Shown: positions 7,976 through 18,349, counted from the first letter of the stretch. The stretch is DNA of 64,000 nucleotides from Microbacterium hominis NBRC 15708 (GCF_001592125.1 NZ_BCWI01000019.1:1-64000), one strand, 5' to 3'. Numbers and translations: made by a program. Notes: generated by a model from the sequence alone, not told the origin.

Positions 7976-9571
7976 ATGCCCCACCCCTCACCCGCGGTCG
8001 TCCTCGACCGCCTCACCTTCGCCTGGCCCGACGGCACGATCGCCGTGGATGACGTCTCCGGCGCGTTCGGCACCGGCCGCACCGGGCTCATCGGACGAAA
8101 CGGCACCGGCAAGTCCACCCTGCTCGCACTCATCGCGGGACGGCTCGTCCCGGCATCCGGCGCCGTCGTCCGCACCGGCGCCGTCGAGATGCTGGCCCAG
8201 CGGCTCGACCCCCGGACGCGCGTCGCGGACGTGCTCGGCGTGGCCGGCGCCCTCGACGCCGTCCGCGCGATCGGCGCCGGCGACGTCGATCAGCGTCACT
8301 TCGACACGGTCGGCGACGACTGGGATGTCGAGGCGCGCGCCGTGGCCGCCCTCGCCGAGGCCGGCCTGCCGCCCGACGCGCTGGATCGTCGCGTGGGAGA
8401 GCTCTCCGGCGGCGAGGCGATGCTGGCGGCGATCGTCGGCATCCGACTGCGCGGCGCCCCGATCGCTCTGCTCGACGAGCCCACCAACAACCTCGACCGC
8501 GACGCCCGCGTCCACGTCCACGAGCTGGTGCGGGGCTGGCGCGGGACACTCATCGTGGTCAGCCACGACACCGCGCTGCTGGATCTCATGGACGACACGG
8601 CGGAGCTCTACGACAACGAGCTGACGACGTTCGGTGGACCCTACTCGCACTGGCGCGCTGCGCACGAGGCGGAGCAGGCGGCGGCGCGGGAGGCCGAGGC
8701 GGCGGCGCGTCAGCACGTGCGGCGCGAGAAGCGCGACCGCATCCATCAGGAACAGGTGCTCGCGACGCGGGCCGCGGTCGGCAGGAAGGCGTCGATGGAC
8801 AAACGCGCGCCGAAGATCGTCATGGGTGGGAAGAAGCGTGCCGCCCAGGTCTCGGCCGGCCGCCTCCGCGTGGAGGCGCGAGGGAAGGAGGAGGACGCCC
8901 GCGCCGCGCTCGACGTCGCGGAGCGTCGCGTCCGCGACGACGAGTCCGTGCACATCGACCTGCCCGACCCGCGGGTGGCCTCCGGCCGCCGCATCGCGAC
9001 GATCCGCGATGCGGAGCGGTCGTGGACGGTGCAGGGGCCGGAGCGGGTGGCCCTGGTCGGTCCGAACGGCGCCGGCAAGACGACGCTGCTGGAGCGCCTC
9101 GTCGGCGACGGTCGTGGCACCCCGACCGACGTGGATGCCGTGGCCCACACCGACCGGATCGGCTACCTCTCGCAGCGCGTCGACGGCCTGGACGACGACG
9201 CGTCGCCGCTGGCCAACCTGCGGCGCGCGGCGCCCGGGGTCGGCGACGTCGAGCTGCGCAACCGCCTCGCACGGTTCCTCCTGCGCGGCGACACGGTGCT
9301 CCGGCCGGTGGCGGCACTGTCGGGCGGCGAACGGTTCCGGCTGGCGCTGGCCTGCCTGGTGATGGCCGACCCGCCGCCCCAGCTGCTGGTGCTCGACGAG
9401 CCGACGAACAACCTCGATCTCGACACCGTCGATCAGCTCGTCGCGGCGCTGGCCGCGTTCCGCGGCGCCGTGCTGGTCGTCAGCCACGACGACGGCTTCC
9501 TGCGCCGCATCGAGCCCGACCTCGTCCTCGAACTGCGCGACGGCCGGCTCGCCGAGTCTGTGGTGGGCTGA
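7976..9571 (+). CDS. ABC-F family ATPase (ribosome-acting, possible antibiotic protection)
   Basis: 531 residues with two ATP-binding domains and no membrane segments, the ABC-F layout. Domain 1 has Walker A GRNGTGKST (K46), signature LSGGE and LLDEPTNNLD; domain 2 has GPNGAGKTT (K368), LSGGE and VLDEPTNNLD. The interdomain linker (about 170-330) is charged and Arg/Lys-rich, including KRAPKIVMGGKKR, and would contact the ribosomal E/P site. Both sites look catalytically intact. GACAGGAGG six bases before the ATG is a strong ribosome-binding site. The long leader hints at attenuation control. Antibiotic class, if any, cannot be inferred. Confidence 0.92.
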   Translation: MPHPSPAVVLDRLTFAWPDGTIAVDDVSGAFGTGRTGLIGRNGTGKSTLLALIAGRLVPASGAVVRTGAVEMLAQRLDPRTRVADVLGVAGALDAVRAIGAGDVDQRHFDTVGDDWDVEARAVAALAEAGLPPDALDRRVGELSGGEAMLAAIVGIRLRGAPIALLDEPTNNLDRDARVHVHELVRGWRGTLIVVSHDTALLDLMDDTAELYDNELTTFGGPYSHWRAAHEAEQAAAREAEAAARQHVRREKRDRIHQEQVLATRAAVGRKASMDKRAPKIVMGGKKRAAQVSAGRLRVEARGKEEDARAALDVAERRVRDDESVHIDLPDPRVASGRRIATIRDAERSWTVQGPERVALVGPNGAGKTTLLERLVGDGRGTPTDVDAVAHTDRIGYLSQRVDGLDDDASPLANLRRAAPGVGDVELRNRLARFLLRGDTVLRPVAALSGGERFRLALACLVMADPPPQLLVLDEPTNNLDLDTVDQLVAALAAFRGAVLVVSHDDGFLRRIEPDLVLELRDGRLAESVVG

Positions 9572-9639
9572 GCGGGTGAGCTGGGGCCGCCCGGGTGGCA
9601 CGGCTGGTCGAGCCCGGCCGGTCGAGCCGGCCCGGACGG

Positions 9640-9731
9640 CCGTATTCAGTCTCCCCGGGTGCCGCAGCGGCGCCGGACCGCAGGATTCCGGGCCCGCCAC
9701 CGCCCGATGACGCCGCGGAGACTGAATACGG
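9640..9731. repeat. Long-loop inverted repeat, 15-bp perfect arms
   Basis: CCGTATTCAGTCTCC at 9640-9654 is the exact reverse complement of 9717-9731, separated by 62 bp of very GC-rich DNA. The arms are AT-richer than anything near them. It separates the ABC-F and helicase genes, both on the plus strand. No T-tract follows. The architecture matches the elements at 2118 and 44056 but the arm sequence is different. Confidence 0.9.
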
Positions 9732-9779
9732 AACACGCGCCGCACCCCGCGTGTCGGGGGTCCGCGGGATGATGGATCG

Positions 9780-12700
9780 ATGGCCGATGTGCTGGAGCGG
9801 TTCGGTCCTGCGACCCAGGACTGGTTCCGTGGCGCCTTCGCCCAGCCGACGACCGCGCAGACCGGGGCATGGGAGGCGATCTCGGCCGGCAAGCACGCCC
9901 TCGTGGTCGCCCCCACCGGCTCGGGCAAGACCCTGTCGGCGTTCCTGTGGGCCATCGACCGGGTGTTCCGGGAGAAGGCCACTGCCCCGGCCGACGGTAC
10001 GGCCCCCGTCGACGCCGCGCCCGCCGGGGCGGCCAGAAAGAGGCCGCCGAAGAAGGATGCCGCGGGCACGCGCATCCTCTACATCTCGCCGCTGAAGGCC
10101 CTCGGCGTCGATGTGGAGCGCAATCTCCGCTCGCCGCTGGTGGGCATCGGCCAGGCCGCGCGCCGTCTCGGCATCCCGTTGCCGGAGGTGACCGTCGGCG
10201 TGCGCTCGGGCGACACACCCGCCGCCGACCGCCGCAAGCTCGTCACCGATCCGCCCGACATCCTCATCACGACACCCGAGTCGCTCTATCTGATGCTCAC
10301 CTCTCAGGCGGCCGAGACCCTGCGCGACGTGCACACCGTGATCGTCGACGAGGTGCACGCCGTCGCGGCCACCAAGCGGGGCGCCCACCTGGCGGTGAGC
10401 CTCGAACGGCTCGACGCCCTGCGCCGCGGCGACGATCCGGATCGTCCTGCCGCGCAGCGGGTGGGACTGTCGGCGACGGTGCGCCCGATCGACGAGGTGG
10501 CGCGCTTCCTGGGCGGCTCCGCCCCGGTCGAGATCGTCGCTCCGCGCGCCACGAAGGCGTTCGATCTGCGCGTCGTCGTGCCGATGTCGGACATGCTCAA
10601 CCCCCCGCCCCCGCCGCAGCACCGCCCGGATGACGACGCCGAGGGTGAGACGGCGGCGGATGCCGAGGGTGACGGCGACTGGTTCGCGCCGTCGCCGCCC
10701 ACGGAGATCACCGGATCGGTGTGGCCCCATGTGGAGGAGGCGATCGTCGACCGGGTGCTCGCGCACCGCTCGACGATCGTGTTCGCGAACTCGCGGCGGC
10801 TCGCGGAACGACTGACCGGGCGCCTCAACGAGATCTACGCGGAACGCCTCGGCCTCGAGCTGCCCGATGCGACGGTTCCCGCTCAGACGATGGCGCAGGC
10901 GGGCGCGAGCGCCGGCGCCCCTCCGGAGCTCGCGAAGGCCCACCACGGCTCGGTGTCGAAGGAGCAGCGCGCGCAGGTCGAAGACGAGCTGAAGCGCGGC
11001 ATCCTGCGCTGCGTTGTCGCGACGAGCTCGCTCGAGCTCGGCATCGACATGGGCGAGGTCGACCTCGTCATCCAGGTGGAGGCACCGCCGTCGGCGGCGT
11101 CCGGACTGCAGCGCGTCGGCCGCGCCGGACACCAGGTGGGCGAGGTGAGCCGCGCCGCGCTGTTCCCGAAGCACCGCGGCGACGTCCTGCACACCGCGGT
11201 GGTCACCGAGCGGATGCTGGCGGGGCAGATCGAGGCCATCGCCGTGCCGCAGAACCCGCTCGACATCCTCGCCCAGCAGACGATCGCGGCCTGCGCCGTC
11301 GGCCCGGTCGACGTCGAGGGCTGGTTCGAGACCGTGCGCCGTTCGGCGCCGTTTCGGACCCTCCCGCGCTCGGCATACGAGGCCACACTCGACCTGCTCG
11401 CGGGCAAGTATCCCTCCGACGAGTTCGCGGAGCTGCGCCCGCGCGTCGTCTGGGACCGCGATCACGGCACCCTGACGGCGCGCCCCGGTGCGCAACGCGT
11501 CGCCGTGACGAGCGGCGGCACCATCCCCGACCGGGGCCTGTTCGGGGTGTTCGTCGCCGGCGAGACCCGCAACGCACGCGTCGGCGAGCTCGACGAGGAG
11601 ATGGTCTACGAGTCGCGGGTGGGCGACGTGTTCACCCTCGGCACCACGAGCTGGCGGATCGTCGAGATCACCCATGATCGCGTCAACGTGCTGCCCGCGT
11701 TCGGCCAGCCGGGAAAGCTGCCGTTCTGGCACGGCGACGGCCTCGGACGGCCCGCCGAGCTGGGCGAGGCGCTGGGGCGTTTCTCCCGCGAGGTCGCCGC
11801 CGCGGGCTCCGAGAAGGCCACCGCACGACTTCGCGAATCGGGGCTCGACGACAACGCCATCGGCAACCTGCTGGCCTATCTCGACGAGCAGAAGGAGGCG
11901 ACGGGCAGCCTCCCCACCGACCGCACCCTGACGGTCGAGCGTTCCCGCGACGAGGTCGGCGACTGGCGCATCATCCTGCATTCCCCGTACGGCATGCACG
12001 TCCACGCGCCCTGGGCTCTCGCCGTCAACGCACGCATCCGCGAGCGGCTCGGCGTGGAGGGGTCGGCGGTCGCGAGCGACGACGGCATCATCGCGCGCGT
12101 GCCGGATGCCGAGAGCGAGCCGCCGGGAGCCGACCTGTTCGTCTTCGAACCCGACGAGCTGGAACGGCTCGTGACCGACGAGGTGGGCGGCTCGGCGCTG
12201 TTCGCCTCACGCTTCCGCGAGTGCGCCGCCCGCGCCCTGCTGCTGCCCCGCCTCAACCCCAACAAGCGCTCGCCACTGTGGCAGCAGCGGCAGAAGTCCG
12301 CGCAGCTGCTGGAGGTCGCAAAGAACCACCCCACCTTCCCGATCATCCTGGAGACGCTGCGCGAGGTGCTCCAGGACGTCTACGACCTGCCCGCCCTGCT
12401 GCGCATCGCGCGGTCGATCGGCGACCGGCGCATCCGCCTCGTGGAGACCACGACCAGCCAGCCGTCGCCGTTCGCACGCGATCTGCTGTTCGGATATGTC
12501 GGCGCGTTCATGTACGAGGGCGACTCGCCGCTGGCCGAGCGCCGGGCCGCCGCGCTCTCGGTGGATCCCGCACTGCTCGGCGAACTGCTCGGCAAGGTCG
12601 AGATGCGGGAGCTCCTCGACCCCGCCGTGATCGCGCAGTTCGAGCGCGAGGCGCAGCGGCTCGATCCGTCGCGCCGCGTGCGCGGCGTGGAAGGGGTGGC

Positions 12701-14588
12701 CGACCTGCTGCGCCTGCTCGGGCCCCTGGATGCCGCGGAGGTCGCGGCCCGCCTCGAGGCCCCCGACGTCGCGCCGGCCGCCGCCGGGGACGAGACGGAT
12801 CCGGCCGCGGACGCTGCTGCGACGGCCGCGGATCCGGCTGTGGCACAGGCCGTGGCGGCGTCCCTGCTCGGGGAGCTGATCGACGCGCGTCGCGCGATCC
12901 GCGTCACGGTCGGCGGCGTCGAGCGCGTCGCCGCCATCGAGGATGCGGGCCGGCTCCGCGACGCTCTCGGAGCGGCGCTTCCCGTCGGCATCCCCCTCGC
13001 CTTCCTCGAGCCCGTCGCCGACCCGCTCGCCGACCTCGTCGCCCGCCACGCCCGCACCCATGGCCCGTTCCGGACCGCGGACGTCGCCGGGCGCCTCGGC
13101 GTCGGCACGGCGGTCGCGCGGCAGACGCTGCAACGCCTGGAGTCGCAGGGGCGCGTGTCGGCGGGCTTCTTCCTGCCCGACGCCGCCGCCACCACCGACG
13201 GACGCGCCCCCGCGGACGACCTGGAGTGGTGCGACAGCGAGGTGCTGCGACGCCTGCGGCTGCGATCCTTGGCGGCCATCCGCGGCACGGTCGAGCCCGT
13301 CGCCCCGGAGTCGTACGCGCGGTTCCTGCCCGCCTGGCAGCACGTGGCCGGGTCGGCCGGCGGCCGTCCGATGGAGGGCGTCGACGGAGTGCTCGCCGCG
13401 ATCGAGCAGCTCGCGGGCGTCCCCCTCCCGGCGAGCGCGTGGGAGTCGCTCGTGCTGCCCGCGCGGGTGAGCGACTACACGCCCGCGATGCTCGACGAGC
13501 TCACCTCGACGGGCGAGGTCGTCTGGTCGGGGCACGGCTCGCTGCCGGGGCGCGACGGGTGGATCGCGTTGCACCCGATCGACGCCGTGCCGCTCACCCT
13601 CGCCCTGCCCGACGACCCCGAGCCGCCCACGGAACTGGAGCAGCGGATCCTCGACGCGCTCGGCGCGGGCGGCGCCTTCTTCGCCGGCCAGCTCGCCGGC
13701 ATGACGTCCGCCCTCAGCGAGCAGGCAGTCGTCGAGGCGCTGTGGAACCTGACGTGGACCGGACGGGTGACGAACGACACCTTCGCGCCGGTGCGCGGCC
13801 TGCTCGCCGGCGGATCGCAGGCGCATCGCACGACGCGGCGCACGCCGCGGGCGCGGATGTTCCGGGGCACCTCGATCGCAGCGACCGTCACGGCGCCGCG
13901 GGCGGGACCCCCGCGCTCTCCCCTCGTGGGCGGCCGGTGGTCGCTGCTGCCGCAGCCGTCCGCCGACGCCGCGCTTCGCGCTGCGGCATCCGCGAGCCTG
14001 CTGCTGGAGCGCTACGGCGTGGTCACGCGCGGGGCGGTGCAGGCGGAGGGGGTGCCCGGCGGCTTCGCGCAGACCTACCGTGTGCTGGCGGGTTTCGAGG
14101 ATGCGGGCCACTGCCGTCGCGGATACTTCATCGAGAAGCTCGGGGCGGCCCAGTTCGCGGCATCCGCCACCGTCGACCGCCTGCGCGAGTACGCCGCGCT
14201 GCCCGATCCCGCGCCGCTGCGGGCGGTGACGCTCGCCGCGACCGATCCCGCCAACCCCTACGGCGCCGCGCTCGCGTGGCCGGCGCTGGAGGCGGTCGCG
14301 CACCGGCCGGGACGCAAGGCGGGAGGACTCGTGACGCTCGTCGACGGCGCCCTCGTGCTCTATCTCGAACGCGGCGGACGTTCGGCGCTCGTGTTCAGCG
14401 ATGACGACGACGTGCTCGCCGCCGCCGCCGCCAGTCTCGTCGACACGGCGCGACGCCGGCACCTCGACACCCTGACCGTCGAGCAGGTGTCGGGCGCGTT
14501 CGTCTACGGCACGCCCGCCGGACGGGCGCTGCAGACCGCGGGCTTCGTCGAGTCCAGCCGTGGCCTGACCCTGCGGCGGCAGCGGTGA
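9780..14588 (+). CDS. lhr: Lhr-type ATP-dependent superfamily 2 DNA helicase
   Basis: Very large helicase, 1602 residues, typical of Lhr (long helicase-related) proteins, 3'-to-5' DNA translocases linked to DNA repair in mycobacteria. Motif I is APTGSGKT at about 44-51, motif II D190-E-V-H, motif III LSATVRP, motif V ATSSLELGIDMGEVD and motif VI QRVGRAGH. The C-terminal two thirds carry the Lhr winged-helix and beta-barrel module (VYDLPALLRI, GEVVWSGHGSLPGRDGW). Low-complexity Ala/Pro/Lys insert at about 70-95 and acidic insert near 280-300. The ATG at 9780 follows the only sensible start context. It is followed 45 bp later by a DNA glycosylase, so repair genes cluster here. Confidence 0.95.
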   Translation: MADVLERFGPATQDWFRGAFAQPTTAQTGAWEAISAGKHALVVAPTGSGKTLSAFLWAIDRVFREKATAPADGTAPVDAAPAGAARKRPPKKDAAGTRILYISPLKALGVDVERNLRSPLVGIGQAARRLGIPLPEVTVGVRSGDTPAADRRKLVTDPPDILITTPESLYLMLTSQAAETLRDVHTVIVDEVHAVAATKRGAHLAVSLERLDALRRGDDPDRPAAQRVGLSATVRPIDEVARFLGGSAPVEIVAPRATKAFDLRVVVPMSDMLNPPPPPQHRPDDDAEGETAADAEGDGDWFAPSPPTEITGSVWPHVEEAIVDRVLAHRSTIVFANSRRLAERLTGRLNEIYAERLGLELPDATVPAQTMAQAGASAGAPPELAKAHHGSVSKEQRAQVEDELKRGILRCVVATSSLELGIDMGEVDLVIQVEAPPSAASGLQRVGRAGHQVGEVSRAALFPKHRGDVLHTAVVTERMLAGQIEAIAVPQNPLDILAQQTIAACAVGPVDVEGWFETVRRSAPFRTLPRSAYEATLDLLAGKYPSDEFAELRPRVVWDRDHGTLTARPGAQRVAVTSGGTIPDRGLFGVFVAGETRNARVGELDEEMVYESRVGDVFTLGTTSWRIVEITHDRVNVLPAFGQPGKLPFWHGDGLGRPAELGEALGRFSREVAAAGSEKATARLRESGLDDNAIGNLLAYLDEQKEATGSLPTDRTLTVERSRDEVGDWRIILHSPYGMHVHAPWALAVNARIRERLGVEGSAVASDDGIIARVPDAESEPPGADLFVFEPDELERLVTDEVGGSALFASRFRECAARALLLPRLNPNKRSPLWQQRQKSAQLLEVAKNHPTFPIILETLREVLQDVYDLPALLRIARSIGDRRIRLVETTTSQPSPFARDLLFGYVGAFMYEGDSPLAERRAAALSVDPALLGELLGKVEMRELLDPAVIAQFEREAQRLDPSRRVRGVEGVADLLRLLGPLDAAEVAARLEAPDVAPAAAGDETDPAADAAATAADPAVAQAVAASLLGELIDARRAIRVTVGGVERVAAIEDAGRLRDALGAALPVGIPLAFLEPVADPLADLVARHARTHGPFRTADVAGRLGVGTAVARQTLQRLESQGRVSAGFFLPDAAATTDGRAPADDLEWCDSEVLRRLRLRSLAAIRGTVEPVAPESYARFLPAWQHVAGSAGGRPMEGVDGVLAAIEQLAGVPLPASAWESLVLPARVSDYTPAMLDELTSTGEVVWSGHGSLPGRDGWIALHPIDAVPLTLALPDDPEPPTELEQRILDALGAGGAFFAGQLAGMTSALSEQAVVEALWNLTWTGRVTNDTFAPVRGLLAGGSQAHRTTRRTPRARMFRGTSIAATVTAPRAGPPRSPLVGGRWSLLPQPSADAALRAAASASLLLERYGVVTRGAVQAEGVPGGFAQTYRVLAGFEDAGHCRRGYFIEKLGAAQFAASATVDRLREYAALPDPAPLRAVTLAATDPANPYGAALAWPALEAVAHRPGRKAGGLVTLVDGALVLYLERGGRSALVFSDDDDVLAAAAASLVDTARRRHLDTLTVEQVSGAFVYGTPAGRALQTAGFVESSRGLTLRRQR

Positions 14589-14633
14589 CCCGCGGGGGCG
14601 CCGGAAGCGGCCGCGCGATCCACGGAGGGGCGC

Positions 14634-15407
14634 ATGCCTGAGGGCGACACCGTGTTCCGCACCGCCCGACGGCTGCACGAGGCGCTCGCGGGCGCCGAGG
14701 TGACCCGCTTCGACCTGCGCGTGCCGCGGTACGCCACGGCCGACTTGACGGGTGAGCTCGTGCACGAGGTCGTGCCGCGGGGCAAGCACCTGCTGATGCG
14801 CATCGGCGGCTTCACCCTGCACTCGCACCTCAAGATGGAGGGCCGCTGGCTCGTGTTCCGCCGCGGCGAGCGGTGGCGCTCCCCCGCCTTCCAGGCGCGC
14901 GCCATCGTCGGCACCGCGCAGGTGGATGCCGTGGGCTTCGAGATCGCGATGGTCGACCTCGTCCCCACCAGCGAGGAGGACGCCCTCGTCGGCCAACTCG
15001 GTCCCGACCTGCTCGGCCCCGACTGGGACCCGGCCGAAGCGGCGCGCCGCCTCTCCGCCGATGGGAGGCCCGTGCACGTGGCGGTCCTCGATCAGCGAAA
15101 TCTCGCCGGGCTCGGCAACGAGTACGCCAACGAGCTGCTTTTCGTCCGCGGCATCCTGCCGACGACGCCGGCCGCCGACGTGGATGTCGCGGGTCTGGTG
15201 GACACCGCCGCGCGGATGATCACCGCCAACCGGGACCGACCATCGCGGACCTTCACCGGTGACACCCGACCGGGTCGGCAGAACTGGGTCTATCGGCGCG
15301 AGCGCAAGCCCTGCCGGCGGTGCGGCACGCCCATCCGCCGCACCGAGCTGGGCGCGACCGAGACGAGCGAGCGCATCGTCTTCTGGTGCCCCGTCTGCCA
15401 GACGTGA
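14634..15407 (+). CDS. nei: Nei/Fpg-family DNA glycosylase-AP lyase
   Basis: 257 residues. MPEGDTV gives the catalytic N-terminal proline (after Met removal) and Glu of the Fpg/Nei family, which excise oxidised bases and cleave the abasic site. The helix-two-turn-helix is NLAGLGNEYANELLF, and the C-terminal zinc finger uses CRRC and CPVC. Endonuclease VIII-like rather than MutM because of MPEGD. CGGAGGGG sits just before the ATG. Directly downstream of lhr on the same strand, probably one transcript, suggesting a shared repair role. Confidence 0.92.
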   Translation: MPEGDTVFRTARRLHEALAGAEVTRFDLRVPRYATADLTGELVHEVVPRGKHLLMRIGGFTLHSHLKMEGRWLVFRRGERWRSPAFQARAIVGTAQVDAVGFEIAMVDLVPTSEEDALVGQLGPDLLGPDWDPAEAARRLSADGRPVHVAVLDQRNLAGLGNEYANELLFVRGILPTTPAADVDVAGLVDTAARMITANRDRPSRTFTGDTRPGRQNWVYRRERKPCRRCGTPIRRTELGATETSERIVFWCPVCQT

Positions 15408-15431
15408 CCGCGGCGTCCACCGAGGACGCCG

Positions 15432-15487
15432 CAGAATCGGAGCGTCGCACCGCATTCGGATGCCGCGGCATCCACCCTCCGCATCCG
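15432..15487. repeat. Palindromic intergenic element, copy 1
   Basis: Lies in the 137-bp gap between the convergent nei and sdaA genes. It contains CAGAATCGGA, the perfect 16-bp palindrome GGATGCCGCGGCATCC (15458-15473) and CCACCCTCCGCATCCG. CGGATGC can also pair with the distal GCATCCG. A second copy with the same word order lies at 20717-20771, also between convergent genes. The rest of the gap shows nothing else. Confidence 0.8.
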
Positions 15488-15544
15488 TTGCAGGGCACCG
15501 AATCCGCGACCGGCGCCGGCACCGACTCCGCGGGCGGCGCGGGC

Positions 15545-16906
15545 TCAGCACTCCACGACGTTGACGGCCAGGCCCGCCTCGCTGGTCTCCTTGTAGCGAG
15601 CAGACATGTCTGCGCCGGTCTGCCGCATCGTCTCGATGACGGTGTCGAGGGTGACGACGTGCGTTCCGTCGCCCAGCAGCGCGAGGCGTGACGCAGTGAG
15701 GGCGGTCGCCGCGGCGACCGCATTGCGCTCGATACAGGGGATCTGCACGAGGCCTCCGACCGGGTCGCAGGTCATGCCGAGGTGATGCTCCATCGCGATC
15801 TCGGCGGCGTTCTCGATCTGCGCGGGTGTGCCCCCGCGGATGGCGGTGAGACCCGCCGCCGCCATGGCGCAGGCGCTCCCCACTTCCGCTTGGCACCCCG
15901 CCTCGGCGCCGGAGATCGATGCGTTCGCCTTGATGATCGATCCGACGGCGGTGGCCGTCAACAAGAAGACGCGGACCTCCGCGCGGTCGAATCCGCCCGC
16001 GCGGCACGCGTGATACATCACCGCAGGGAGAACGCCCGCCGCGCCGTTGGTCGGTGCGGTCACCACACGTCCGCCGGCGGCGTTCTCCTCGTTGACGGCC
16101 ATCGCGTAGAGCGACAGCGCCTCGGACGTCTCCGCCGGATCGCCGGTCGACGCCAGGCGCGCCCACGCCGCCGCGGCGCGTCGGGGCACAGCGAGCCGTC
16201 CCGGCAGCACCCCGCGAGCATTCAACCCGCGCTCCACACAGGCGCGCATCTCCTGCCAGATGAGATCGAGGCCGGCGGCGGCGCGATCCGCACCGCGCAG
16301 CGCGACCTCATCGGCCCAGGCGACCTCGGCGATCGTCCGACCGTCGAGGGCGGCGAGCAACTCGGTCATCGTGCGGTACCGCGACGGAAGCATCCCCGCG
16401 AGGCCGTCGTCGCCGACCGATTCTGGAACGTTCTCGTCGGGCCCGGACTCCCCGACGCGTCGCACGAAGCCGCCGCCGATCGACAGGTAGGTCTCCGAGG
16501 CGAGCTCGCCGTCGCCGTCGAACGCGGTCAGGGTGAGGGCATTGGGGTGACCGTGATGGCGCTCGCGGGGAGCGAAGGCGATGTCACCCTCGGCGAGAGC
16601 GACCCGGCCGATGCGCACGTCCTCCCCCGCGCACAGGCGTGCCCACTCACCGTGCACGTGCGCCGGGTCGACGGTCTCCGGGCGCAGGCCCCGTAGACCC
16701 GCGATGACGGCGTCGGGGGTCCCATGGCCGACGCCCGTCGCCGCCAGGGAGCCGTGGAGCCGACAGACGAACCGGGTCACCCGCTCTCGGATTCCCGCGC
16801 TCTCTAGGCCGTCGACGAAGGCGAGCGCAGCACGCATGGGCCCCACGGTGTGCGAGCTCGACGGACCGATCCCCAGGGAGAAGAGATCGAGCGCGGAGAC
16901 GTACAC
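15545..16906 (-). CDS. sdaA: L-serine ammonia-lyase, iron-sulfur, single chain
   Basis: Deaminates L-serine to pyruvate and ammonia. 453 residues with both halves of the bacterial type fused: N-terminal [15 protein letters not shown] and C-terminal [14 protein letters not shown]. The cysteines expected to bind the [4Fe-4S] cluster are visible in [16 protein letters not shown] and [13 protein letters not shown] context, and the tail ends in a cysteine (VNVVEC) as in other members. The GTG at 16906 is preceded by GGAG and begins the conserved N-terminus; the frame continues upstream but overlaps the neighbour. Last gene of an M20-DUF3100-SdaA operon (29-bp gap). Confidence 0.93.
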   Translation of the reverse strand: MYVSALDLFSLGIGPSSSHTVGPMRAALAFVDGLESAGIRERVTRFVCRLHGSLAATGVGHGTPDAVIAGLRGLRPETVDPAHVHGEWARLCAGEDVRIGRVALAEGDIAFAPRERHHGHPNALTLTAFDGDGELASETYLSIGGGFVRRVGESGPDENVPESVGDDGLAGMLPSRYRTMTELLAALDGRTIAEVAWADEVALRGADRAAAGLDLIWQEMRACVERGLNARGVLPGRLAVPRRAAAAWARLASTGDPAETSEALSLYAMAVNEENAAGGRVVTAPTNGAAGVLPAVMYHACRAGGFDRAEVRVFLLTATAVGSIIKANASISGAEAGCQAEVGSACAMAAAGLTAIRGGTPAQIENAAEIAMEHHLGMTCDPVGGLVQIPCIERNAVAAATALTASRLALLGDGTHVVTLDTVIETMRQTGADMSARYKETSEAGLAVNVVEC

Positions 16907-16935
16907 TCCGCGCTCGATCTCCGGCGACGCGCCTC

Positions 16936-18315
16936 TCAATGGCCCCACAGGCCCAGCGCGAACTCGGCGACGACGGCCGAGAGGAGGAACGAGGCGGTGA
17001 TCGACACGATGCCGACCGGGATGATCTTCCACCCGATACTGCGAAGCATCGGCAGGTCCTTGCCCAGACTGAGACCCGCGATCGTGAGCATCACCGTGAT
17101 CAGTGCGAGGAAGTCGACGGATGCCGCGGCTCCCGTGACCCAGGACGCGATCGGGGAGAGAGGCGAGGTCAGCAGGGCGCCTGCGGTCATCACGACGATG
17201 ATGGCGGGGACCTTGCCTCGTGTGATCCGTGCCGCACCGAGCCCCGCGAGCACGAGGATCGTCAACATCGCGTACGTGATGACCGTGTTCACCGACAGCG
17301 ACCTCGCGGCGATGGCTGCGACGACCAGGCCGGCGGCGGAGATGATCAGCACCGACAGCCACAAGGGCACCCGCACGGTGGGCGGGTGGACCGTGGCCGC
17401 TTCGATCGTCGGAAGGTCGGCGGTCGGCAGCGTCCCCTGCGGTGAGCGCGGCCGACGGCCCGGGAGGAGGGCGTCCTTGTCCCGTGTCAGCGCCTTGTAC
17501 AGGCGGTCGGCGAGGGGGAGGGACACCCAGACGCCGATGTAGAGGCCGAGGATCCCGGTGATGAGGTTGGAGGTGGCCGCCAGCGCCAGCACCTGGTCCT
17601 GCATCTCCGGGTGTGCGGAGACGATGACCGATGCCGCCGCCGCCATCATCGATCCGGAGCCGACACCCGCCCCCATCGCCAGCGCAAGCGGATCGAACAG
17701 GCCGAGAGACGCCGCCAACGAGGCGATGAGGCTGACGATGACAGCACCGAAGATCGTGCCGAACACGTACATCGACAGCACACCGCGGTACTGCGGCGAG
17801 TCGGATCCGTAACGCTCGCTCACCATCGCGAACGACCCCTCGCGGTCGATGGAGAACGTCGCCCCGACCGTCGCCGGGCCCATGCGCAGCAGGACCGCGA
17901 GCGGGAGAGCGAGCGCGATCGTGCCGAAGAGGTGGCCGAGTTCCTGGAGCAGCAGCGCCGGGCCGGCTTGCAGGAGAAGGGGGATGTTGGGACCGATCGT
18001 GAACGACATGCGCGCGACGAGGAACAGCACCGCCACGCCCATCACGACCGTGGCGGCCTGCTGCAGGTCGATCGGGAAGGGCTTGAGACGCTGCCCGGAC
18101 ACGATCGTGCCCGCGAGGATCCCCCAGATCATGGGCAGCAGCGTGATGGAGGCGATGCCGAGGGGGATGACGACGGGACCGATCGCCTGTGCGCCGGCGG
18201 CGATCGCGACGACACATGCGAGCAGCATCCACACGCGGCGGTCGCGGAGGGTGAGGACGGCGACGGCGCGTGCCGTCGAGACGGGCGTGGCCGCACGGGC
18301 CTGATTGGTGGTCAT
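16936..18315 (-). CDS. DUF3100 multi-pass membrane protein
   Basis: 459 residues, about 12 hydrophobic segments, with a hydrophilic loop near the middle (RDKDALLPGRRPRSPQG). I recognise it as DUF3100, a membrane family of unknown function with a transporter-like profile: two similar halves, glycine-rich re-entrant-looking stretches such as MGAGVGSGSMMAAA. It lies between an M20 amidohydrolase (34 bp upstream) and serine ammonia-lyase (29 bp downstream), so a transporter for a serine-containing dipeptide or acylated amino acid, or a product exporter, is a reasonable inference. The ATG at 18315 follows GGAGAAG. Confidence 0.78.
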   Translation of the reverse strand: MTTNQARAATPVSTARAVAVLTLRDRRVWMLLACVVAIAAGAQAIGPVVIPLGIASITLLPMIWGILAGTIVSGQRLKPFPIDLQQAATVVMGVAVLFLVARMSFTIGPNIPLLLQAGPALLLQELGHLFGTIALALPLAVLLRMGPATVGATFSIDREGSFAMVSERYGSDSPQYRGVLSMYVFGTIFGAVIVSLIASLAASLGLFDPLALAMGAGVGSGSMMAAAASVIVSAHPEMQDQVLALAATSNLITGILGLYIGVWVSLPLADRLYKALTRDKDALLPGRRPRSPQGTLPTADLPTIEAATVHPPTVRVPLWLSVLIISAAGLVVAAIAARSLSVNTVITYAMLTILVLAGLGAARITRGKVPAIIVVMTAGALLTSPLSPIASWVTGAAASVDFLALITVMLTIAGLSLGKDLPMLRSIGWKIIPVGIVSITASFLLSAVVAEFALGLWGH

Positions 18316-18349
18316 GGCATCTTCTCCGGTGGGGCCTGTCGCTGCGCGA

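Noticed and set aside
12207..16166. 1319-codon reverse-strand open frame opposite lhr and nei
   Set aside because: Antisense shadow; lhr and nei motifs are intact on the other strand.
16907..18232. Long N-terminal extension of the serine ammonia-lyase frame
   Set aside because: It runs through the DUF3100 gene in another frame; the conserved enzyme begins at GTG 16906 after GGAG.
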